Origin: Noviherbaspirillum pedocola
Lineage (GTDB): Bacteria > Pseudomonadota > Gammaproteobacteria > Burkholderiales > Burkholderiaceae_D
Direction of reading: 5' to 3'
DNA: 64,000 nucleotides
Assembly (NCBI RefSeq): GCF_016632335.1
Contig: NZ_JAEPBG010000009.1
Coordinates: 124,001-188,000 of the forward strand
Shown here: piece after piece, positions 39,903-48,956 of the stretch
How positions within the stretch are numbered: the stretch's first letter is position 1
How the letters are laid out: each line of letters opens with the position of its first letter
Translations under genes and position numbers: made by a program
The notes under the pieces: model-generated
Database searches by the model: none
The model's input: only the letters and a program-made list of their open reading frames with translations
Told to the model about the DNA's origin: nothing

Positions 39903-41107
39903 TTCGCGCGCAATCCGGTGGCGAAATACGCCAGCGACAGCAAGGGCAGGGCGGCGCCGGTCCAGCAGGCCAGCGCCCAGCCGCCGTGGGCGTAGGTCCA
40001 GGCACCCAGCGCCGAGCAAATCGCGCCGCCGACGAAAAAGGTCGCCATGAACATGCCATTCAGGCGGCTGCGGTATTGCGCGCCAAGCGCGAAGATGGCG
40101 CGCTGGCCGGTGACGAGGTTGGCCGATACGCCGTAATCGATCACGATCGCCGCTGCGGTCAGCACCGCCAGCGCCAGCATCGAGCCGCTGTCGGCGTAGC
40201 GGCTGACGATGAAGCCGACAGCGACCAGCAGCATGCCCGTGACCGACACCGCGCGGCCATGGCCGCGGTCGGCCAGTCGGCCCGAGATTGGCGCGGCGAT
40301 CGCGCCGGCCACGCCCGCCAGCGCGAACAGGCCGATGCCGCGCTGGCCGAGGTGATAGGCCGGACCGGCGAGGAACAGCGGCGCGGTGGTCCAGAACAGG
40401 CTGAAAGCGCCGAACAAACAAGCCTGGTAAGCCGCGCGCCGACGCAGCACCGGCTCACGGCGCATGAAGCGCAGCATCGACGCGATCAGGCTCAGATAGG
40501 GCAGGTCCGCATGCGGCTGCCGCGATGGCAGCACCGCGAGCAGAAACAGCGCCAGCGCCGCCATCAGTAGCGCCGACAGCCAGAACACCGCATGCCAGCC
40601 CAGAACCGCTGCTACAAAACTCGAGGCCGGCCGCGCCAGCATGATGCCGAGCAGAAGGCCGCTAGTGACGCTGCCGACCACGCGGCCGCGATTGGCTTCG
40701 GTGGCCAGGTGCGCCGACCACGGCACCAGGATCTGCACCGTCACCGACGTGATGCCGATGGCCGCGGCCGCCAGCAGGAACAGCGGCGCCACCCGCACGA
40801 CAGCCGCGCCGACCAGCGCCAGCGCCGACAGGACAAGGAGAGTAAGCACCAGCTTGCGGTTTTCCAGGATGTCGCCAAGCGGCACCAGCAGCAACAGGCC
40901 CAAGCCATAGCCGATCTGCGTCAGCGTGACGATCAGTCCGGCGGCGTCCTGGCTCATGCCGAGCGCGGCGGCGATCGGTCCGACCAGCGGCTGCGCATAG
41001 TAGAGATTGGCGACGATCAGGCCGCAGGCGACGGCGAACAGCCGCGGCAGCCAGGCCGGCGCGGCATGGGCATCGCGCAGCGGCGTGGATGAGACTTGGG
41101 GTTTCAT
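39899..41107 (-). CDS. MFS transporter, sugar-efflux/drug-export type
   Basis: A 402-residue permease with 12 predicted helices. Family features are NLYYAQPLVGPIAAALGMS near the N-terminus, LVPLGDILENRKLVL (the loop 2-3 GD-x3-ENR variant of the MFS signature), TSGLLLGIMLARPASSF in helix 5 and the second-half GRLADRGHGR. Members are usually exporters, but the substrate cannot be assigned. ATG 41107 is at the expected N-terminus, and the longer open frame to 41338 has no support. Confidence 0.88.
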   Translation of the reverse strand: MKPQVSSTPLRDAHAAPAWLPRLFAVACGLIVANLYYAQPLVGPIAAALGMSQDAAGLIVTLTQIGYGLGLLLLVPLGDILENRKLVLTLLVLSALALVGAAVVRVAPLFLLAAAAIGITSVTVQILVPWSAHLATEANRGRVVGSVTSGLLLGIMLARPASSFVAAVLGWHAVFWLSALLMAALALFLLAVLPSRQPHADLPYLSLIASMLRFMRREPVLRRRAAYQACLFGAFSLFWTTAPLFLAGPAYHLGQRGIGLFALAGVAGAIAAPISGRLADRGHGRAVSVTGMLLVAVGFIVSRYADSGSMLALAVLTAAAIVIDYGVSANLVTGQRAIFALGAQYRSRLNGMFMATFFVGGAICSALGAWTYAHGGWALACWTGAALPLLSLAYFATGLRAK

Positions 41108-41377
41108 TGAGGCGAGGAGGGCGTGAGGCAAAAGTCCGACATGATAGCGGCTGCCCGGGATTGGCGCTTTGATGGGCCGCGTGCTTGCCCGTTGATGGCA
41201 GCTCGTCTTCATGCCGGACTTCAGGGCATTCCGTGCCACGTGTGCCGCTTGCCTGCACTCCGGATAGCTATACTGCGGACTTGCATTTCCAGAACAAACA
41301 TAACGAGGAGACACACGCATGCCTTTCCTGCCGAGCAAAGCGGCTCGCTATCGCCATGTTTCAGGCGGTCCTCAGTC

Positions 41378-42385
41378 ATGAATCATTCCATCGCCATCTT
41401 CGGCGCCGGCTCCATCGGCGCCTACGTCGGCGCGGCCCTGATCGCCGGCGGCGCCGACGTGGTCCTGATCGCCCGTCCCCGCAGCTGCGAACGCTACGTC
41501 CGCGAAGGCATCGCCATCAGCGACCTCGAAGGCCGGCGCGAGCATATCGACGCCGCGCGCATTCATTGCAGTGCCGATCCGGCTGCGCTGGCCGATGCCG
41601 GCCTGATCCTGGTCACCGTGAAGAGCGCCGACACTGCCGCAGCGGCGCAGGCCCTGGCCGCGCATGCCAGGCGCGACGCGCTGGTGCTGAGCCTGCAGAA
41701 CGGCATCGGTAATGCCGACACGCTGCGCGCAGCCTTGCCCGGCATGACGGTGTTGGGCGGCATGGTGCCCTTCAACGTGGTGCAAACCGCCGACGGTCGC
41801 TTTCATCGCGGCACCGAAGGGCAGCTGATGGCGGAAGCCTCGCCAGCGCTGGCGACCTGGCTGCCTGCGTTTGCCGCGGCCGGATTGCCTTTGTCCGAGC
41901 GCAGCGATTTCGCCGCGGTGCAATGGGGCAAGCTGCTGCTGAACCTGAACAATGCGGTCAATGCCTTGTCCGGCCTGCCGCTGAAGGCCGAGCTGTCGCA
42001 ACGCGATTACCGGCGCTGCCTGGCGTTGCTGATGGAGGAAGCCCTGCGCGCGCTTGCGGCATCCGGCATCGCGCCGGCGCAGATCGGCGGCGTGGCGCCG
42101 CGAAGGCTGCCGACGATGCTGCGGCTGCCGGACTGGATCTATCGCCGCATTGCTTCGGCCTCGCTGAAGATCGATCCCGAAGCCCGCTCCTCGATGTGGG
42201 AAGACCTGCAGGCCGGCCGGCGCACCGAGGTCGATTACCTCAACGGCGCGGTGGCGCGGCTGGCGCAGCGCGCCGGGCTGGACGCGCCGGCGAACCGGCG
42301 CATCGTCGCGCTGGTGCACGAAGCGGAAGCGGGCAAGGGGCAGGCGATGGCGGGCGCGCAGTTGCTGGCGGCGCTGCGCGCCTAG
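41378..42385 (+). CDS. 2-Dehydropantoate 2-reductase (ketopantoate reductase family)
   Basis: A 335-residue NADPH enzyme that converts ketopantoate to pantoate for CoA synthesis. It starts MNHSIAIFGAGSIGAYVGAA (dinucleotide fold) and has VTVKSADTAAAA, LQNGIGNAD, the catalytic Lys in QWGKLLLNLNNAVNAL and the C-terminal SSMWEDLQAGRRTEVDYLNG with the conserved Glu. No panB or panC is nearby, so whether it is the pantothenate enzyme or a paralogue is open. The SD is poor, and the region upstream (41108-41377) holds no gene. Confidence 0.9.
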   Translation: MNHSIAIFGAGSIGAYVGAALIAGGADVVLIARPRSCERYVREGIAISDLEGRREHIDAARIHCSADPAALADAGLILVTVKSADTAAAAQALAAHARRDALVLSLQNGIGNADTLRAALPGMTVLGGMVPFNVVQTADGRFHRGTEGQLMAEASPALATWLPAFAAAGLPLSERSDFAAVQWGKLLLNLNNAVNALSGLPLKAELSQRDYRRCLALLMEEALRALAASGIAPAQIGGVAPRRLPTMLRLPDWIYRRIASASLKIDPEARSSMWEDLQAGRRTEVDYLNGAVARLAQRAGLDAPANRRIVALVHEAEAGKGQAMAGAQLLAALRA

Positions 42386-42466
42386 GCTCACAGCCCTGTT
42401 CGCATGACATCGCGCGACATGATCGCGCGCATGAAGCGTTGCGAGCGGCGCGGCTAGAATCGGCCC

Positions 42467-42877
42467 ATGCCGCCCGTCATCCTCCTTGTCGAAGACCATC
42501 CGCTCGATGCCGATCTCGCGCTGATTGCCATCGAGCGCTGCAGTCTGCCGCACCGGATTGTCGTTGCGCGCGACGGCGTCGAAGCGCTCGACTATCTTGA
42601 GTGCACCGGGAAACACCAGGACCGCCCGCCGCAAAAGCCCGACCTGGTGCTGCTCGACATCAAGCTGCCGCGGCTAGACGGGCTCGAGCTGCTGCGCCGG
42701 ATGCGCGCCACCCCGGCGCTGGCCGACATCCCGGTGATCATGCTGTCGGCTTCCAACCTCGAAGAAGACCGTCGCGCCGCCAGGCGCCTGGGCATCAGCG
42801 CCTACCTCGTCAAGCCCATCGACTGGCTGGGGTTTTCGAAGACCATCTGCGAATCGCTACGCCTGCATCTTTGCTAG
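42467..42877 (+). CDS. Single-domain response regulator (Rcp1-like)
   Basis: 136 residues, receiver domain only. Acidic pair VEDHPLDADL, phospho-Asp in DLVLLDIKLPRLDGLELLRR (around residue 66), Thr/Ser position in MLSASN and conserved Lys in LVKPIDW. The extended loop after beta 3 (CTGKHQDRPPQKPD) is typical of the Rcp1 group that partners phytochrome-like or hybrid kinases. No kinase adjoins it; the hybrid kinase at 30778-33594 is a possible source of phosphate but 9 kb away. Confidence 0.93.
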   Translation: MPPVILLVEDHPLDADLALIAIERCSLPHRIVVARDGVEALDYLECTGKHQDRPPQKPDLVLLDIKLPRLDGLELLRRMRATPALADIPVIMLSASNLEEDRRAARRLGISAYLVKPIDWLGFSKTICESLRLHLC

Positions 42878-43046
42878 GGCGCATCTTGTTTTCGCGCAAG
42901 GAAAATGCGTGCCGGATCGTCCGGTTCGCATCGCGGGCGATTCAGCACAAGTCACGCATCCCGTTCTACTGCTAGTGTCACTGCATGCCAAGCTTGCCGC
43001 GGGCAAGTGGGCAGAAAGTGAGCAGACCTCGATATCGGGATCGATC

Positions 43047-44342
43047 ATGGACAAGGCAAGAAGCACCGGCGCTCTGCGCTGGGGAAGCCTGCTGCTGTTG
43101 TTCGTGCTGGCATGCGCCGCGCTGCTGGTAGTGAGCCGGCGTGCCGCGATCGATCCTGCGGCCGCGCCGGCGAAGTCCTCGTTCACACCCGAACTGGTTG
43201 CGCGCGGCGCGCGTCTTGCCGCCATCGGCGATTGCGCCGGTTGTCATTCGAGCGCAGCGCCCCTGGCCGGCGGCGTAGCCATGCACACGTCCTTCGGCAT
43301 CATCTACAGCACCAACATCACGCCGGACACTGCCACCGGCATCGGCGCCTGGACCGAAGCCGCCTTCGCCCGCGCGATGCGCGAAGGCGTCGCGCGTGAT
43401 GGCAGCCATCTGTATCCGGCCTTTCCCTATGAGCACTTCACCAGGCTGACCGACGCCGACATTCATGCGCTCTATGCCTGGCTGATGACGCGCGATGCGG
43501 TGTCGGCGCGCGCGCCGGCGAACCGGCTCATCTTCCCGCTCGGATTCCGGCCGCTGCTGGCCGGCTGGAAGCTGTTGTTCCTCGAACGCACGCCGCCGTC
43601 GGTGAACGCGTCGCAGGACGCGGCCTATCAGCGCGGCGCCTATCTGGCCGATGCGCTCGGACATTGCGGCGCCTGCCACACGCCGCGCAACCGACTCGGC
43701 GCGGAAGAGCGCCGGCATTACCTCGAGGGCGGTGAAGCCGATGGCTGGCATGCGACGGCGCTGAATGCGGCATCGCCGTCGCCGCAGCCCTGGAGCGAGG
43801 AGCAGCTCGCCGCCTACCTGCGAACCGGCATGGCGCCGAACCATGCGATCGCGGGCGGGCCGATGCAGCTCGTCGTACAGAATCTGGCCGCCGCCGGCGA
43901 CGACGATATCCATGCGCTCGCGGTGTACATCCATGCGATGCAGTCCGAAGCCAAGCCGCCGGCCGCAGCCAGCGAGCGCCGCGCGCAGCAGCCGCTGGCA
44001 AGTGTCGCAGGCAGCGACGCGCAATGGGAAGCGGGCCGGCAAGTCTATGCGCAGACCTGCGCCCGCTGCCACGATGCCGGACGCGAACCCGGTTCGGCCG
44101 GCGCGCTGCAGATGCCGCTGGCCATTGCCAACTATCTGCCCGATGCGCGCAACCTGATCCACATCATCCGCGACGGCATCCATCCACCGGACAACACGCC
44201 CGGACGCTGGATGCCGGCCTTCGGCAGCACCCTCACCAATGCGCAGCTGACCGCACTGGCCGCCTTCCTGCGGCACAACGCCGCCGACGCCGCGCCCTGG
44301 CCGGATCTGGCCGACGCCATAAAGAAGACTTCGTCGCCATGA
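43047..44342 (+). CDS. Tri-haem cytochrome c, membrane-anchored
   Basis: A 431-residue electron-transfer subunit. An N-terminal membrane helix (about 12-30, WGSLLLLFVLACAALLVV) anchors three cytochrome c domains with CxxCH haem sites: CAGCH at 63-67, CGACH at 207-211 and CARCH at 338-342. This is the arrangement of cytochromes that take electrons from periplasmic molybdo-hydroxylases, alcohol dehydrogenases or gluconate dehydrogenases. It overlaps the next gene by 4 bp (ATGA). The open frame from 42909 is not supported. Confidence 0.93.
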   Translation: MDKARSTGALRWGSLLLLFVLACAALLVVSRRAAIDPAAAPAKSSFTPELVARGARLAAIGDCAGCHSSAAPLAGGVAMHTSFGIIYSTNITPDTATGIGAWTEAAFARAMREGVARDGSHLYPAFPYEHFTRLTDADIHALYAWLMTRDAVSARAPANRLIFPLGFRPLLAGWKLLFLERTPPSVNASQDAAYQRGAYLADALGHCGACHTPRNRLGAEERRHYLEGGEADGWHATALNAASPSPQPWSEEQLAAYLRTGMAPNHAIAGGPMQLVVQNLAAAGDDDIHALAVYIHAMQSEAKPPAAASERRAQQPLASVAGSDAQWEAGRQVYAQTCARCHDAGREPGSAGALQMPLAIANYLPDARNLIHIIRDGIHPPDNTPGRWMPAFGSTLTNAQLTALAAFLRHNAADAAPWPDLADAIKKTSSP

Positions 44343-44827
44343 GCAAAATGAAGCTACGGGCCAATGGCCGCGAACACGACATCGATGTCGCTCCCGACAC
44401 GCCGTTGCTCTACGTGCTGCGCGACGACCTTGCGCTCAACGGCGCCAAGTTCGGTTGCGGTCTCGGCCAGTGCGGCGCCTGCACTGTCATGGTCGGCACG
44501 GAAGCAGCATTCTCCTGCCTGCTTCCGGTCGGGCAGATCGGCGACAGGCCGGTTACCACCGTCGAGGGCCTTGGCAGCGCCGAGCATCCGGGTCCGGTGC
44601 AGCGCGCCTTCCTCGAAGAACAGGCCGCGCAGTGCGGCTACTGCATCGCCGGCATGATCATGCGTGCGCAGGCGTTGCTGGCATCGAACCCTTCGCCGGA
44701 TGAAGCCACGATACGGCAGCACATGGCGGTGAACCTGTGCCGCTGCGGCACGCACATGCGCATCCTTCGTGCCGTGCGGCGAGCGGCGCGCGACATGAAG
44801 GGCGGCAAGCCCGGAGGCCATGCATGA
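44339..44827 (+). CDS. 2Fe-2S subunit of a xanthine-oxidase-family molybdo-hydroxylase
   Basis: A 162-residue small subunit (IorA/CoxS type). The N-terminal plant-ferredoxin cluster is KFGCGLGQCGACTVMV with the fourth Cys in AAFSCLLP. The C-terminal all-helical cluster domain is QCGYCIAGMIM then NLCRCGTHMRI. There is no signal peptide, so it is probably carried to the periplasm with the Tat-signalled Mo subunit. Both ends overlap the neighbours by 4 bp. Confidence 0.95.
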   Translation: MSKMKLRANGREHDIDVAPDTPLLYVLRDDLALNGAKFGCGLGQCGACTVMVGTEAAFSCLLPVGQIGDRPVTTVEGLGSAEHPGPVQRAFLEEQAAQCGYCIAGMIMRAQALLASNPSPDEATIRQHMAVNLCRCGTHMRILRAVRRAARDMKGGKPGGHA

Positions 44828-47043
44828 GCGAGGCCCGCCACATGCCGCCAAGCCCGGGCCGGCGCCGCATGCTGGCCGCCGGCGGCGCGCTGGTGATGGC
44901 CTTCGCGCTCGGGACAGGGCCGGCGCGCGGAGGCGGCGCAGCGCGGCCGGGCAGCCTGAAGAAGACGCCGCACCTGGACAGTTGGATACGCATCGATGCC
45001 GACAACCGCATCACGGTCTTTACCGGCAAGGCCGAACTCGGGCAGGGCATCAAGACCGCACTGATCCAGCTTGCCGCCGATGAGCTGATGGTGCCGCCGC
45101 AGCGCATTGCGCTCGTCACCGCCGACACCGCGCGTACTCCGAACGAGCAATACACCGCCGGCAGCCACTCGATGCAGGACAGCGGCACCGCGATCCGCCA
45201 TGCCGCGGCCCAGGTGCGCCTGCTGCTGGCGCAGCGCGCGGCGGCCCGGCTTGGCGCGCCGGTCGACAGTCTTGCCATTGCGGATGGCGTGGTCAGCGCC
45301 AGGGATGGCCGCAAGCTGTCGTATGGCGAACTGGTGCAGGGGCAGAATCTGCATGTCGAAGCGCAGCCGACGTCGCCGCTGCTGGCGCCGCAGAAGCGAC
45401 GCTCGATAGGGCAGTCCTTTCCCCGCGTGGACATCCCGGCCAAGCTCAGCGGTGGCGCCGCCTATGTCCAGGACATGCGCCCGCAAGGCATGGTGCATGC
45501 GCGGGTGGTACGACCAGGCGCGCCGGGCGCGACGCTGGAAGCGCTCGATACCACGGCAGTTGCCGCCATGCCCGGCGTGCTGAAGGTTGTTGTAGATGGC
45601 AGCTTCGTCGGCGTCATCGCGCAGCGCGAGTACACCGCCATCATCGCGGCGCAGCGATTGGCGAAGGCCGCGCGCTGGCGGCAGGGCGCAGCGCTGCCGG
45701 ATGAGGCGCGGCTGTATGACACGCTGCTCGCGCTGCCGTCTGTGGACAGCCGCATTCTCGATCGCGGCAACATCGGCACGACTCGGCGCGGCATCACGGC
45801 CACCTATCGCAAGCCGTATGGCATGCATGCGTCGATTGGTCCGTCCTGCGCGATCGCGCAGCGTACCGGCGATTCCTATTGCGTCTGGAGCCATACCCAG
45901 GGCGTGTATCCGCTGCGCGGCGCGCTGGCCGAGATGCTGGGCGTGGAAGAGGACAGGGTGCGCTGCATCCATGTCGAAGGGTCGGGCTGCTATGGTCACA
46001 ACGGCGCCGATGATGTCGCCGCCGATGCGGTGCTGCTGGCGCGCGCGTTTCCGGAGCGGCCGGTACGGCTGCAATGGATGCGCGAGGATGAGCATGCATG
46101 GGAGCCTTATGGGCCAGCGATGGTGGCCCGGGTATCCGCCGCGCTGGGCGCGGATGGCGCCATCGCCTCCTGGGAGTACGAAGTCTGGAGCAATACCCAT
46201 TCGACGCGCCCGGGACGCGCCGGCAATCTGCTGGCCGCGACCCTGCTGGCGCAGCCGTTCACGCCACCGCCGCCCGAGCCGCTGCCGCAGCCCGAAGGCG
46301 GTGGCGACCGCAATGCGATACCGCTATACGCGTTGCCCAATGCCCGCGTGACCCATCACTTCCTGCCCGAGATGCCGCTGCGGGTTTCGGCGCTGCGCTC
46401 GCTCGGCGCCTACTGCAATGTGTTTGCCATCGAAAGCTTCATGGACGAGCTTGCGCGCGCGGCCTATGTCGATCCGGTGCGGTTTCGCTTGCGCCACATG
46501 CAGGATGCGCGCGCCATCGACGTCATGCGCGAGGCCGCGCGCCGTTTCGGTTGGGAGAATTTCCGGCGGCGCGAAGGGCGCGGCCGCGGCTTCGCCTTTG
46601 CGCGCTACAAGAACCTCGGCGCCTATGCCGCGATTGCGGTCGAAGTCGAAGTGCAGCGCGCCACCGGCCTGGTGCGGCTGCTGCGCGCCGTGGCCGCGGT
46701 GGATTCGGGCGAAGCGGTGAATCCGGACGGCATACGCAACCAGATCGAGGGCGGCATCATCCAGTCGTGCAGCTGGACGCTGTGTGAAGCGGTGCGCTTT
46801 AGCCGCGAAAGCGTGCAGAGCATTGATTGGGGCGGCTATCCGATCCTGCGCTTCACGCAGATCCCGGAAAGCATCGAAGTCTTCGTCATCGATCGGCCCG
46901 GCCAGCCTTTTCTTGGCACCGGCGAAGCAGCGCAGGGACCGAGCGCAGCCGCGATCGCGAATGCCGTGGCCGATGCGGTCGACCTGCGGCTGCGCGATCT
47001 GCCGCTGTCGCGCGAGCGGGTCGGCGCAGCGATGGGCGCATGA
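44824..47043 (+). CDS. Molybdopterin-binding large subunit, isoquinoline 1-oxidoreductase/nicotinate dehydrogenase type
   Basis: The 739-residue catalytic subunit of a Mo-hydroxylase. A twin-arginine signal (SPGRRRMLAAGGALVMAF) sends it to the periplasm. Conserved stretches are TVFTGKAELGQGIKTALIQ, TPNEQYTAGSHSMQDSG and GCYGHNGADDVAADAV. The C-terminal GTGEAAQGPSAAAIANA carries the catalytic Glu (about residue 701). With the cytochrome and 2Fe-2S subunits it forms a three-gene coupled operon whose electrons would go to the respiratory chain. The substrate, an N-heterocycle or aldehyde, is not shown by sequence. Confidence 0.93.
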   Translation: MSEARHMPPSPGRRRMLAAGGALVMAFALGTGPARGGGAARPGSLKKTPHLDSWIRIDADNRITVFTGKAELGQGIKTALIQLAADELMVPPQRIALVTADTARTPNEQYTAGSHSMQDSGTAIRHAAAQVRLLLAQRAAARLGAPVDSLAIADGVVSARDGRKLSYGELVQGQNLHVEAQPTSPLLAPQKRRSIGQSFPRVDIPAKLSGGAAYVQDMRPQGMVHARVVRPGAPGATLEALDTTAVAAMPGVLKVVVDGSFVGVIAQREYTAIIAAQRLAKAARWRQGAALPDEARLYDTLLALPSVDSRILDRGNIGTTRRGITATYRKPYGMHASIGPSCAIAQRTGDSYCVWSHTQGVYPLRGALAEMLGVEEDRVRCIHVEGSGCYGHNGADDVAADAVLLARAFPERPVRLQWMREDEHAWEPYGPAMVARVSAALGADGAIASWEYEVWSNTHSTRPGRAGNLLAATLLAQPFTPPPPEPLPQPEGGGDRNAIPLYALPNARVTHHFLPEMPLRVSALRSLGAYCNVFAIESFMDELARAAYVDPVRFRLRHMQDARAIDVMREAARRFGWENFRRREGRGRGFAFARYKNLGAYAAIAVEVEVQRATGLVRLLRAVAAVDSGEAVNPDGIRNQIEGGIIQSCSWTLCEAVRFSRESVQSIDWGGYPILRFTQIPESIEVFVIDRPGQPFLGTGEAAQGPSAAAIANAVADAVDLRLRDLPLSRERVGAAMGA

Positions 47044-47299
47044 ATGGGTATCTGCGCCGGCGATGGCGGCGATGGCATAAAGATGAAATTTGGAACTTTT
47101 TTCGTTTTTTGTCTTGGACAATCGGCATGAATTTGCATTTGCTGCTAGGATAGCGCCGCGTTGCGTTGCGGCCATGAGAGCAGTCCATGCATCGCTTTGT
47201 TTTTCATAGCAGAACGCTACGTGGCAAGCAGAAAGCTTCAAGTTTTGCAGTCGCTTCACCGCAGCAAAAAGCAATAACAACCAAATCAGGAGACGAATT
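47044..47299. other. Intergenic region before the OFA carrier gene
   Basis: AT-richer, with T-runs (47098-47110) that may end the hydroxylase transcript. No clear sigma-70 or sigma-54 promoter was found. GGAG at about 47289-47292 is the SD of the carrier gene. Confidence 0.35.
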
Positions 47300-48718
47300 A
47301 TGTCCAGTTCCATTCCGAACGCCCATGGCGGGGCGCTCGCGCCCGCCAACGCTCCCTTCTTTTCCAAGGAAGCCACCATCGCCGGCCCTGGCTTCAATCG
47401 ATGGATGGTGCCGCCCGCCGCGCTCGCCGTGCATCTGTGCATCGGCCAAGCCTATGCCTTCTCGGTGTTCAATGCGCCCTTGTCAAAGGTGATCGGCATC
47501 ACCAAGTCCGCGCCCGATGACTGGGCGCTGACCACGCTGGGCTGGATCTTTTCGCTTGCCATCTTCTTTCTCGGTCTGTCCGCAGCCTTCGCCGGCAAAT
47601 GGCTGGAACGCGTTGGCCCGCGCCGCACAATGTTCACCGCGGCCTGCTGCTTCGGCGGCGGCCTGCTGATCTCGGCGCTGGGCGTGAAGCTGCATCAGAT
47701 CTGGCTGCTGTATCTCGGCTACGGCGTGATCGGCGGCATTGGCCTGGGTCTGGGTTATGTGTCGCCGGTATCGACGCTGATCCGCTGGTTCCCGGACCGC
47801 CGCGGCATGGCCACCGGCATGGCCATCATGGGCTTCGGCGGCGGCGCCATGATCGCCGCGCCGATGTCAGTGGCGCTGATGAAGCACTTCTCCTCGGACA
47901 CCAGCGTTGGCGTGGCCGAGACCTTCGTCGTGATGGGCGTGCTGTACTTCATCTCGATGAGCATAGGCGCGCTGGCGATCCGCGTGCCGGCGCCGGGCTG
48001 GAAGCCGGCAGGATGGACGCCGCCGGTCACGACCGGAAAGATGATCACCAAAAACCATGTGCACATCGACGAAGCGCTGAAGACGCCGCAGTTCTACCTG
48101 CTGTGGCTGGTGCTGTTCTTGAACGTGACCGCCGGCATCGGCGTGCTTGGCCAGGCTTCGGTGATGATCCAGGAGTCCTTCAAGGGCGTGGTCAGCGCTG
48201 CCGCGGCCGCAGGCTTCGTCGGCCTGCTGTCGCTGTTCAACATGGGCGGGCGCTTCGTGTGGGCATCGACCTCGGATTACATCGGCCGCAAGAACACCTA
48301 TTACCTGTACTTCGCCGTCGGCGCGGTGCTGTACTGGCTGGTGCCGGGCTTCGCTTCGGCCGGCAATGTGGTGCTGTTCGTGCTGGCCTACGGCATCATC
48401 CTGTCCTTCTACGGCGGCGGTTTCTCGACGGTGCCGGCCTACCTGGCCGACATCTTCGGCACCGCCTATGTCGGCGGCATCCACGGCCGCCTGCTCACCG
48501 CATGGGCCATGGCCGGCATCGCCGGTCCGGCGCTGGTGAACTACATCCGCGCTTACCAGGTCGCGCATGGCGTGACCGGCCCGGCGGCCTATGCGTCCAC
48601 GGTGCACATCATGGCGGTGCTGCTGGTGCTGGGCTTCATCTGCAATCTGCTGGTGCGGCCGGTGGATCCCAAGCATTACATGACGGGCGAGGCGCCGACG
48701 GATGCGCCGGCGCATTGA
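47300..48718 (+). CDS. MFS transporter, oxalate/formate antiporter (OFA) family
   Basis: A 472-residue carrier with 12 helices. OFA features are GQAYAFSVFNAPLSKVIG near the first helix, ALTTLGWIFSLAIFFLG, SPVSTLIRWFPDRRGMATG in the central loop, and GRFVWASTSDYIGRKNTYYL in the second half. Family members exchange oxalate/formate or take up short carboxylates; the substrate here is not certain. AGGAGACGAATT precedes the ATG. A 42-residue membrane peptide gene follows 28 bp after its stop, as is common for this family. Confidence 0.88.
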   Translation: MSSSIPNAHGGALAPANAPFFSKEATIAGPGFNRWMVPPAALAVHLCIGQAYAFSVFNAPLSKVIGITKSAPDDWALTTLGWIFSLAIFFLGLSAAFAGKWLERVGPRRTMFTAACCFGGGLLISALGVKLHQIWLLYLGYGVIGGIGLGLGYVSPVSTLIRWFPDRRGMATGMAIMGFGGGAMIAAPMSVALMKHFSSDTSVGVAETFVVMGVLYFISMSIGALAIRVPAPGWKPAGWTPPVTTGKMITKNHVHIDEALKTPQFYLLWLVLFLNVTAGIGVLGQASVMIQESFKGVVSAAAAAGFVGLLSLFNMGGRFVWASTSDYIGRKNTYYLYFAVGAVLYWLVPGFASAGNVVLFVLAYGIILSFYGGGFSTVPAYLADIFGTAYVGGIHGRLLTAWAMAGIAGPALVNYIRAYQVAHGVTGPAAYASTVHIMAVLLVLGFICNLLVRPVDPKHYMTGEAPTDAPAH

Positions 48719-48746
48719 CATCATCGACAATCCAGGACCAGGAGAA

Positions 48747-48875
48747 ATGACCATGGAAAACCAATCGAAGACCAGCCCGGTGGCGCTGGGCATTTTCTGG
48801 CTGTATGTGCTGGTGCCGCTGGCTTGGGGCGTGTTCAATACGCTGCGGTCGGCGAGCAAGTTGTTTACGGGGTGA
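48747..48875 (+). CDS. MFS transporter small subunit (42-residue membrane peptide)
   Basis: ATG 48747 with CAGGAGAA 5 bp upstream opens a 42-codon frame. One hydrophobic helix spans about residues 12-30 (VALGIFWLYVLVPLAWGVF), flanked by a Lys/Ser N-terminus and the tail LRSASKLFTG. Peptides of this look are annotated next to OFA carriers in many proteobacteria as a small subunit. They are thought to associate with the carrier, but their role is not well defined. It is too short for most ORF callers. Confidence 0.85.
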   Translation: MTMENQSKTSPVALGIFWLYVLVPLAWGVFNTLRSASKLFTG

Positions 48876-48904
48876 AGCTCCTATCACCGCGCAGAACACG
48901 CAGA

Positions 48905-48936
48905 TGCAATAGACCGCCTAGGGGCGGTCTATTGCA
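48905..48936. terminator. Perfect 14-bp hairpin between converging genes
   Basis: TGCAATAGACCGCC-TAGG-GGCGGTCTATTGCA. The symmetric stem with a 4-nt loop lies between the OFA operon and the LRR protein gene. There is no T-run, so it is a probable bidirectional end of transcripts. Confidence 0.65.
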
Positions 48937-48956
48937 GCCGCATATCAGAAAGCTGG

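Noticed and set aside
41372-42634. 420-codon open frame antisense to the ketopantoate reductase gene
   Set aside because: No start signal or domain; the plus-strand protein is a clear family member.
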